Shown piece by piece: positions 1 through 4,360 of a stretch of DNA of 7,183 bases. Origin of the DNA: a bacterium (GTDB taxonomy: Bacteria > Patescibacteriota > Doudnabacteria > UBA920); NCBI GenBank assembly GCA_021789715.1, contig JAJYJE010000049.1, forward strand, positions 1 through 7,183, given 5' to 3'. Every line of letters starts with the position of its first letter. Positions within the stretch are counted from its first letter, which is position 1. Both the position numbers and the translations under genes were made by a program. The notes below the pieces were generated by a model, which was given only the letters and a program-made list of their open reading frames with translations, ran no database searches and was not told where the DNA came from.

Positions 1-129
1 CCTTACCCTTCCTTAGCCGTCTACAACTCCTGGAACGTGCCCAATGACTTTAGCAGGGTAGTGCCGGCCAACGCGGCGGATTTGGGGATGCCGGTAGGCA
101 GTGCCGTGGCGGCAAGGATTTTGCAATGA
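1..129 (+). CDS. C-terminal end of an unidentified protein (5' end outside window)
   Basis: Frame 1 is open from the first base to a TGA at 127-129, giving 42 residues that end in GSAVAARILQ. The stop overlaps the ATG of the next gene in an ATGA arrangement (126-129), the usual sign of translational coupling, so this is most likely the tail of a real upstream gene in the same operon. I do not recognise the family. The tail has no membrane segment and no cysteine. It contains NSWNVPNDF and a Gly/Ala-rich end, but no diagnostic motif. Confidence 0.55.
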   Translation, partial: PYPSLAVYNSWNVPNDFSRVVPANAADLGMPVGSAVAARILQ

Positions 130-746
130 ACCGGGAATATACCGCCTCGGAAACAAGGTTGTTTGCCGGGCTTGATTCGCCCAAAAAAATTCAGGATTTT
201 TTGGAGACTTTGTCCGTTAATTTTGAAAAGGACGGGGAGACCTGCCGGTCGCCCCGTTTGGTTTTGCGCCATAAATCGGCCCACTGCATGGAAGGGGCGA
301 TGCTGGCGGCGGCGATTTTGGAATTTCACGGGCATAAGCCGCTGGTTTTGGATTTGCGGTCGGTTAAGCCGCACGATGATGACCACGTGGTCGCGGTGTT
401 CAGGCAATTTGGCTGCTGGGGGGCGATTAGTAAAACCAACCACGCGGTGCTGCGCTACCGCGAGCCCGTGTACAAAACTATCCGCGAGCTGGCGCTGTCG
501 TTTTTTCACGAATATTTTTTGGACAGCGGCAAGAAAACGTTGCGGGAGTATTCCGATCCGTTTGACTTAAGATATTTTAACCGCCTTAAATGGCGGACCG
601 CGGACCGGGAGTTATTTGAAATCCCGCAGCGCCTAGATTCAATTAGGCATTATAAATTATTGTTTTCCGCGCAAATTCGCAATTTGCGCAAAGCGGATCC
701 GATTGAAATTAAAGCGGGCAGGCTGACGGACTGGAAGAACCGTTAA
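126..746 (+). CDS. Transglutaminase-like cysteine-hydrolase fold protein, 206 aa
   Basis: The start is ATG 126, with AAGGA at 114-118 as ribosome binding site seven bases upstream; the ATG overlaps the stop of the preceding frame. The protein has no signal peptide or membrane segment, so it is probably cytoplasmic. A Cys in the HCMEGAMLAAA context (Cys54) opens a helix, followed by LVLDLRSV (about 73-80) and DDDHVVAVF with His87. This Cys, strand, His order is that of the transglutaminase/papain-like fold. The next block, WGAISKTNHAVLRYREPVY (98-116), looks like the signature of a conserved but uncharacterised bacterial family. The third catalytic residue cannot be fixed from one sequence; Asp76 and His106 are candidates. 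The substrate is unknown, and a protease, amidase or non-catalytic role are all possible. The fold assignment is moderately sure, the function is not. Confidence 0.65.
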   Translation: MNREYTASETRLFAGLDSPKKIQDFLETLSVNFEKDGETCRSPRLVLRHKSAHCMEGAMLAAAILEFHGHKPLVLDLRSVKPHDDDHVVAVFRQFGCWGAISKTNHAVLRYREPVYKTIRELALSFFHEYFLDSGKKTLREYSDPFDLRYFNRLKWRTADRELFEIPQRLDSIRHYKLLFSAQIRNLRKADPIEIKAGRLTDWKNR

Positions 747-769
747 AGTGTCCGGGTAAATAAAAGAAT

Positions 770-798
770 GCGGCGGGGACCATTGTGGTCCCCGCCGC
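770..798 (-). terminator. Strong intrinsic terminator between convergent genes
   Basis: Two perfect 13-base complementary arms (770-782 and 786-798), almost all G/C, enclose a TTG loop. Read on the minus strand the hairpin is followed by a T-rich tail (ATTCTTTTATTTA), which makes it a classical terminator for the PEP-CTERM gene ending at 808. On the plus strand the following bases are not T-rich, but so stable a hairpin may also slow transcription arriving from 746. Confidence 0.85.
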
Positions 799-807
799 GT
801 GAGTAAG

Positions 808-1425
808 TTATCCCTTCTGTTGCCACTGCCGCCGGCGGATAACCAATCCGGCTGCTAGTAATCCCGTGCCGAGCAGCGCGATGCTGGAGGGCTCGGGCAC
901 CGGGGCGACATTAAAGTTATCGGCCCGGTAAACTCCGGCAACCGGGAAGACGAGCTTGTCGATCGGCCCGGCAATCCCGCCGCTATTCTGGAACGAATTG
1001 GCCAGCGTCGTTGTTGTCGATCCGACCAAAACGTTGTTCATGTAGCCTTGAATGGTTACCGTGGACAATGCCCCCTCGGCACCTGGCCAGTAGGCCAGAT
1101 CTACGCCGCTGAAAATGAACGGCGTGCCGGATTCGGTAGTTAGCGTGGCGGTATCGTTACCGCCATAAGCGAAGTTGGGAGCGGACGGCGCCGCTATCGT
1201 GCAGCCGGAATAATTGGCGGCGCAGGCCGCGTCGCTCATAACTTCCCAGCCGGTCCATTGGTAGCCGGCGTAGTTTGTGGGCAGGTCGGCCCAGGCGTTG
1301 GCAACGCTCCCCAGGCTTTGGGTGAGCGTGACGTCGTCGAAATTAACAACATCAGCCTGTGCCCGACGGGCACAGGCAAACATCGCCAGCGCTGCAACGA
1401 GCGCAAAGCAACACAGCTGTCTCAT
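808..1425 (-). CDS. PEP-CTERM sorting-domain exported protein, 205 aa
   Basis: This is a predicted exosortase substrate. The N-terminus is a signal peptide, with a hydrophobic stretch at about residues 4-18 and a likely cleavage after AQA (Ala24). Two arginines just before the cleavage site are unusual. The mature part is rich in Thr, Ser, Asn, Gly and Ala, as in a beta-rich surface protein, and Cys68 and Cys75 could form a disulfide. The C-terminus is textbook PEP-CTERM: VPEP at 176-179, a hydrophobic helix at about 182-196, then RRR at 197-199. In known systems exosortase (EpsH family) cleaves this tail and the protein goes to the outer surface or exopolysaccharide matrix. The ATG at 1425 has AGAGGA (1432-1437) as ribosome binding site. 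The gene has its own promoter and terminator, so it is monocistronic. No exosortase lies in the window, and the mature domain's function is unknown. Confidence 0.85.
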   Translation of the reverse strand: MRQLCCFALVAALAMFACARRAQADVVNFDDVTLTQSLGSVANAWADLPTNYAGYQWTGWEVMSDAACAANYSGCTIAAPSAPNFAYGGNDTATLTTESGTPFIFSGVDLAYWPGAEGALSTVTIQGYMNNVLVGSTTTTLANSFQNSGGIAGPIDKLVFPVAGVYRADNFNVAPVPEPSSIALLGTGLLAAGLVIRRRQWQQKG

Positions 1426-1445
1426 TTTTTATCCTCTTTTGTGGT

Positions 1446-1468
1446 AGTATCTTGGTACCAACAATACT
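1446..1468. promoter_or_regulatory. Operator-like near-palindrome in the leader of the PEP-CTERM gene
   Basis: A perfect 10-bp palindrome, TTGGTACCAA (1452-1461), is flanked by a second symmetric pair, AGTAT (1446-1450) and ATACT (1464-1468). The site is symmetric apart from one base on one side and two on the other. It lies about 20-45 bases downstream of the predicted transcription start, where a dimeric repressor would block elongation. A looser TTGG/CCAA pair at 1473-1488 sits beside the predicted start site. It could alternatively fold as an RNA hairpin. No regulator gene is visible here. Confidence 0.5.
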
Positions 1469-1495
1469 TTGATTGGTTGCGGTGCCAAGCGGTTA

Positions 1496-1524
1496 AATAT
1501 AGCATAAAAATAAAAATTTGGCAA
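1496..1524 (-). promoter_or_regulatory. Sigma70-type promoter of the PEP-CTERM gene
   Basis: On the minus strand the -35 box TTGCCA (1524-1519) and -10 box TATATT (1501-1496) are 17 bases apart, with a TGC extended -10 immediately upstream of the -10. The predicted start is near 1489, leaving a leader of about 64 bases before the ATG at 1425. Spacing and both boxes are close to consensus. Confidence 0.7.
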
Positions 1525-1539
1525 GGGTATGTGCAAAAT

Positions 1540-1564
1540 AAAAGCCCTGTTACTCAAGGCTTTT
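1540..1564 (-). terminator. Intrinsic terminator of the bacillithiol operon
   Basis: Read on the minus strand, AAAAGCC pairs with GGCTTTT. Three further pairs inside (one of them G-U) close an AGTAA loop, and the hairpin is followed by ATTTTG. It begins 13 bases past the bshA stop and ends before the PEP-CTERM promoter, separating the two transcription units. The stem is only moderately strong. Confidence 0.65.
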
Positions 1565-1577
1565 TAGGATTTTAAAG

Positions 1578-2714
1578 TTAGTTGGTTCGTTTATCGCAGG
1601 AGTGGCAGTAGAACTCCAGATATTGCCGGACAATAGCGCCGGAAGAAAATTTTTCCCTGGCATGGGATGCCGCTGACCGGCCCAGCGCCGCGGTAAGATC
1701 GGGATTAGCCATTAGTTCCGCTAGTTTTTTGGCAAAGCCCGTAGTGCTGCCGACCGGGAACAGATAGCCGTCAGCACCATCGCGCAAAACCTCCGGAATG
1801 CCGCCGGCCCGCGTGGCCAGCACCGGCTTGCCGTAAGCCATTGTCTCTAAGATGCCCATGCCGAAGCTTTCGGTTTCCGAGGTGTACAGGCCGATATCGG
1901 AGGCATTAATGTAGCTGCCGATATCCGCGATGTTCTCTAAAACAGCCAGGCTTTTGGCGATGCCGTATTTTTTTACCAGCGGGCGGAACTGGGCAAAATC
2001 GCCGCCGGCCAGAATCAAGAGCTTAAAATTCTTGCGTCCCTTCATCAGCTTGGCAATTTGGAGCAGGTCGGGAATACGTTTGACCGGCCGGAGGTTGGAG
2101 AGATGGATGGCTAGGAAATCATCATCACTGATTTTTAATTTTTTACGGATAGCGCTTGGGGACTGGGTAATTTTTTCCGGCGTATAAAAATTATGAATGA
2201 CTTCTATGGGCTTGTCGGTTTGAAGGGTGCTGATCGTGTCGCTTTTTAAGCTATGCGACACCGCGGTTACGCCGTCCGAGCGCTCTATGGAATATTTTAT
2301 AACGGTAAACAAATTCGGATCCTGCGCTAAAAGCGTAATATCGGTTCCGTGCAGAGTGGTGACGATTTTAGGCGGTACAGCGCCGCCGGTCGCGAGGATG
2401 CGCTTGGCAAACAACGCGGCCGTGGCGTGCGGCACGGCATAGTGGACATGCACGACATCCAGGGTATAGCGCTGGTGTACCATCAAAATGGTTTCCGTAA
2501 GAGGCAGAGTGTAATCGGGATATTTGAACAGGGGATATTCGTTAATGCTGACCTGGTGGAAGAACAGGTTGGGTTTTTTGACGTCCAGGCCGAACGGGCG
2601 GTCGTAGGAAATAAAATGCACCTCGTGGCCCAGAGCCGCCAGCGCTTTGCCTAAATTGGTCGCCACAATACCGCTGCCGCCGACGGAGGGGTAGCAGATA
2701 ATCCCAATTTTCAA
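1578..2714 (-). CDS. bshA: BshA: N-acetyl-alpha-D-glucosaminyl L-malate synthase
   Basis: A GT4-family retaining glycosyltransferase that joins GlcNAc from UDP-GlcNAc to L-malate, the first step of bacillithiol synthesis in the cytoplasm. From this start the protein has 378 residues, the normal BshA length, and opens MKIGIICYPSVGGSG, which matches the family N-terminus with its glycine-rich loop. Other BshA hallmarks are VHVHYAVPHA (88-97), TTLHGTDIT (119-127), AVSHSL (151-156), SNLRPVKR (206-213) and the EX7E pair Glu282/Glu290 in ESFGMGILE, followed by GGIPEV (304-309). The tail carries two extra cysteines (Cys370, Cys373). The start is TTG at 2714, chosen by family alignment; an in-frame TTG at 2735 would add seven residues encoded by a 7-bp repeat. 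Neither has a Shine-Dalgarno, so translation probably depends on coupling to bshB1, whose stop is close by. It is the last gene of the operon. Confidence 0.9.
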   Translation of the reverse strand: MKIGIICYPSVGGSGIVATNLGKALAALGHEVHFISYDRPFGLDVKKPNLFFHQVSINEYPLFKYPDYTLPLTETILMVHQRYTLDVVHVHYAVPHATAALFAKRILATGGAVPPKIVTTLHGTDITLLAQDPNLFTVIKYSIERSDGVTAVSHSLKSDTISTLQTDKPIEVIHNFYTPEKITQSPSAIRKKLKISDDDFLAIHLSNLRPVKRIPDLLQIAKLMKGRKNFKLLILAGGDFAQFRPLVKKYGIAKSLAVLENIADIGSYINASDIGLYTSETESFGMGILETMAYGKPVLATRAGGIPEVLRDGADGYLFPVGSTTGFAKKLAELMANPDLTAALGRSAASHAREKFSSGAIVRQYLEFYCHSCDKRTN

Positions 2715-2738
2715 TTTTAAATTTTCAATTTTCAATTT
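2704..2738 (-). repeat. Five tandem 7-bp units across the bshA start
   Basis: On the minus strand 2738-2704 reads as five consecutive heptamers: AAATTGA, AAATTGA, AAATTTA, AAATTGA, AAATTGG. The two candidate TTG start codons (2735, 2714) lie in units 1 and 4, exactly three units (21 bases) apart and therefore in frame. The unit length is not a multiple of three, so gain or loss of one unit would change which TTG is in frame. Confidence 0.8.
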
Positions 2739-2746
2739 ATAGCGGC

Positions 2747-3439
2747 TTAGTAATTGCGCGAAGAAAGGGTCAAATCGGAAAGATTATTAACCCGTACGGG
2801 ATCATTGGCGTAAAATCCCACGGCCAGGGCCGCGCCCATGCTGGCGCCTAAGGCCGCGGCTTTGCTGAATACCAGGTGAACATATTGCTTGGTATTCATC
2901 TGGCTTTTGTGGCAGAGCATAACCTGCTCCCAGCGGGCGCGCAGATCGCTGACATCGACCAAAATGTCGGGTTTTTTGTCCCACTCCGCGCTGGAAGCGT
3001 AAAAATACAGCGCGCCGACTTTGTGGACCGGCAGTTTTTTAAGTTCCTTAAGCCCGCCGTAACGCGCGTAACGGCAGGCATTGCGCGCCATTTGGGCCAC
3101 GGCCAAATGGTCGGGATGCTGGTTTTCCGTGAGCGACGGCGCCAAGACAATATCCGGCTTAAATTTTCGTATCACCTCTGCCAGCTTAAAGGCTCCGGCC
3201 GGCGCGCTGGCCATATGGCTGTCGCCGCCCAGGTCAACGAACTCAAGCTCCGCGCCTATAAGCCGGGCGGCGGCCCGGGTTTCTTTTTTTCTGATTTGCG
3301 GCGTGCCGCTGGTGCCGGCTTCACCCAGGGAACATACGACAATTTTTACCTTACTGCCTTTATCGGCTTCTTTAATTAGCAGGGGAGCGGCGCCGAACTC
3401 GACGTCGTCCGGGTGGGCGCCGATTGCAAGGATTTTCAT
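2747..3439 (-). CDS. bshB1: BshB1-type GlcNAc-malate deacetylase (PIG-L/LmbE family)
   Basis: A zinc-dependent deacetylase that removes acetate from GlcNAc-malate to give GlcN-malate, step two of bacillithiol synthesis. It has 230 residues, usual for the family. The N-terminal AHPDDVEFG supplies zinc ligands His9 and Asp12 and the catalytic base Asp11; NQHPDH supplies the third ligand, His111. KPDIVLAPS (94-102), the PDILVDVSDL block and CHKSQM match the BshB1 branch rather than the mycothiol deacetylase MshB. The ATG at 3439 is the family-consistent start (MKILAIGAHPDD). No clear Shine-Dalgarno precedes it; the 32-base gap to the upstream gene is AT-rich and carries an 11-bp direct repeat. 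Only 11 bases separate its stop from the upstream candidate start of bshA. The gene pair makes the pathway assignment firmer than this sequence alone would. Confidence 0.88.
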   Translation of the reverse strand: MKILAIGAHPDDVEFGAAPLLIKEADKGSKVKIVVCSLGEAGTSGTPQIRKKETRAAARLIGAELEFVDLGGDSHMASAPAGAFKLAEVIRKFKPDIVLAPSLTENQHPDHLAVAQMARNACRYARYGGLKELKKLPVHKVGALYFYASSAEWDKKPDILVDVSDLRARWEQVMLCHKSQMNTKQYVHLVFSKAAALGASMGAALAVGFYANDPVRVNNLSDLTLSSRNY

Positions 3440-3446
3440 AAGATAA

Positions 3447-3474
3447 TTTAAAGATTAAAAAATTTTAAAGATTA
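3447..3474. repeat. Direct 11-bp repeat at the bshC-like/bshB1 junction
   Basis: TTTAAAGATTA occurs at 3447-3457 and again, identical, at 3464-3474, a period of 17 bases. The second copy contains the stop codon of the upstream gene. Like the heptamer array before bshA, it occupies the place where a ribosome binding site would be expected. Confidence 0.7.
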
Positions 3475-4236
3475 TCCTAACCAGGCGAACTCCGGTTCGG
3501 TGATCTCGTCGCGCTTTATGAATTTGACATTGGGGAATTTATCGAACCGCAAATACGCGCCTTCGCCCTCGCCGTAAATATAGTGGGTGCAATGGATAAC
3601 GGACTGCATCCATTCGAACCGATTGTCGCGGCCGGCGGATTTTTGCCTGCGTTCGATGGGCTGGCCGGGAAGACTAAGATATTTGCCGCCGCCTTCGTGG
3701 AGTTTAAGGATGCCGCCACTCACCTGGGCGCGGACAATTTCGCCTTGGTAATTTACGTCGGCAAAATAATCATCGGACAAATCGGACGCCGCGTCGCGGA
3801 AAACCCGGTCGCCGGAGCGGGCGAACTCCACACCCTCGAGTAATTCCATCTTCCGGTACATCTCCAGGCAAAAGTCAGCCACAGTTTTGGCTTCCGCCGA
3901 CATAAATAAATCTATCAGCCGCTGGCCCATAAAACGCGGCAGCTGTTTTTTTATTTCTTCTTTCCAGCCTGCCGGCACGCGCTTGGCGTAAAGCGGGGAA
4001 AACTTTTTTTGAATTTTGTTCTCCTGCAAAAAATTTAAGCGCGCTTCCTGGCCGCTGTTCCGGTCGCGCATTACGGTAATGGTTTCCCGGTAGTCGGCAT
4101 CGGAGTCGTGATAAAAAAAGACAATCTGTCCGCCAATCTTTTCGCGCAATTTTTTGGCAGTACTTATTTTAGCGGCCAAAAACCGTTTGGGGAAAAAACC
4201 GCACGGCTGCTGGCCAAAACAAATGATGGGTTCCAT
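3472..4236 (-). CDS. Minimal BshC-like protein, putative cysteine-adding enzyme, 254 aa
   Basis: First gene of the operon. Its context, directly before bshB1 and bshA, and three landmarks point to BshC, thought to join cysteine to GlcN-malate. IICFGQQPCGFFPKRFLAAK (residues 4-23) resembles the BshC TGQQ-x-G-L-F-x-G-P-L-Y segment; VFFYHDSDADYRE (39-51) resembles the VPVFWxxxEDHDFxE segment; HYIYGEGEGAYL (218-229) resembles the YVGGPGEIAYW segment. Canonical BshC has about 540 residues, so this protein is less than half that length: it lacks the residues before the GQQ motif and the long coiled-coil part, and the central region is compressed. It is not a frameshift product: it has its own promoter at one end and the next gene at the other. 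In the DSDAD segment the usual HD is replaced, so activity is not assured. The ATG at 4236 lies 14 bases from a -10 box with no Shine-Dalgarno. Family membership is inferred by motif recall, not alignment. Confidence 0.68.
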   Translation of the reverse strand: MEPIICFGQQPCGFFPKRFLAAKISTAKKLREKIGGQIVFFYHDSDADYRETITVMRDRNSGQEARLNFLQENKIQKKFSPLYAKRVPAGWKEEIKKQLPRFMGQRLIDLFMSAEAKTVADFCLEMYRKMELLEGVEFARSGDRVFRDAASDLSDDYFADVNYQGEIVRAQVSGGILKLHEGGGKYLSLPGQPIERRQKSAGRDNRFEWMQSVIHCTHYIYGEGEGAYLRFDKFPNVKFIKRDEITEPEFAWLG

Positions 4237-4250
4237 AAGGCAGTACGTCT

Positions 4251-4259
4251 ATTATACCA
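4251..4259 (-). promoter_or_regulatory. Extended -10 promoter of the bacillithiol operon
   Basis: On the minus strand TGG-TATAAT (4259-4251) is a perfect -10 hexamer with an extended TGn element. No convincing -35 box occurs at 15-19 base spacing, as often holds for extended -10 promoters. Only 14 bases separate it from the ATG at 4236, so the predicted transcript has a leader of about seven bases. Confidence 0.65.
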
Positions 4260-4270
4260 AGGTCTGGGCA

Positions 4271-4299
4271 AAAATTACAGTTGCCAATACGGTAATTTT
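4271..4299. promoter_or_regulatory. 29-bp dyad, putative shared operator of the divergent promoters
   Basis: AAAATTACaGT (4271-4281) is mirrored by ACgGTAATTTT (4289-4299): ten of eleven positions pair, and the single mismatch is symmetric. Seven bases separate the arms. The dyad covers the whole -35 box of the MFS promoter (4281-4286) and the -35 region expected for the opposite operon promoter. A dimeric regulator bound here could control both directions. No TetR- or MarR-type gene is in the window. Confidence 0.6.
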
Positions 4300-4309
4300 C
4301 AGCTATGCT
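4281..4309 (+). promoter_or_regulatory. Sigma70-type promoter of the MFS transporter gene
   Basis: TTGCCA (4281-4286) and TATGCT (4304-4309) are 17 bases apart. The predicted start is near 4316, about 45 bases before the GTG at 4361. The -35 box lies inside the 29-bp dyad, so regulation by repression is likely. Confidence 0.6.
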
Positions 4310-4316
4310 AACAAGC

Positions 4317-4340
4317 AAAGAAAGCGGCGGCGCTCTCTTT
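4317..4340 (+). other. Hairpin at the 5' end of the MFS transcript
   Basis: AAAGAAAGCG (4317-4326) pairs with CGCTCTCTTT (4331-4340) at nine of ten positions around a GCGG loop, followed by TTATTA. It begins at the predicted transcription start and ends 10 bases before the AAGGA. It could be a 5'-protective hairpin or a weak attenuator; the T tract is too interrupted for a confident terminator call. Confidence 0.5.
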
Positions 4341-4350
4341 TTATTATCGA

Positions 4351-4355
4351 AAGGA
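4351..4355 (+). promoter_or_regulatory. Ribosome binding site fixing the MFS start at GTG 4361
   Basis: AAGGA at 4351-4355 is five bases before GTG 4361. The frame is open upstream to 4154, but those extra 69 codons run through both divergent promoters and into the antisense of the bshC-like gene, so GTG 4361 is the believable start. Confidence 0.8.
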
Positions 4356-4360
4356 ATAAT

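Noticed and set aside
21..509. Minus-strand open frame (162 codons) opposite the transglutaminase-like gene
   Set aside because: Shadow frame: its translation is Arg/Gln/Pro-rich and patternless, while the plus strand has coupling, a ribosome binding site and recognisable motifs.
2876..3446. Plus-strand open frames opposite bshB1
   Set aside because: The minus strand carries unmistakable AHPDD and HPDH deacetylase motifs; the opposite frames have none.
3472..4236. The bshC-like gene as a frameshifted or truncated full-length bshC
   Set aside because: Its N-terminal side begins directly at a promoter and its C-terminal side ends just before bshB1; there is no room or leftover BshC sequence in other frames.
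4154..4360. A 69-codon N-terminal extension of the MFS transporter
   Set aside because: It runs through both divergent promoters and antisense to the bshC-like gene; GTG 4361 has a well-placed AAGGA and gives a normal DHA2 N-terminus.
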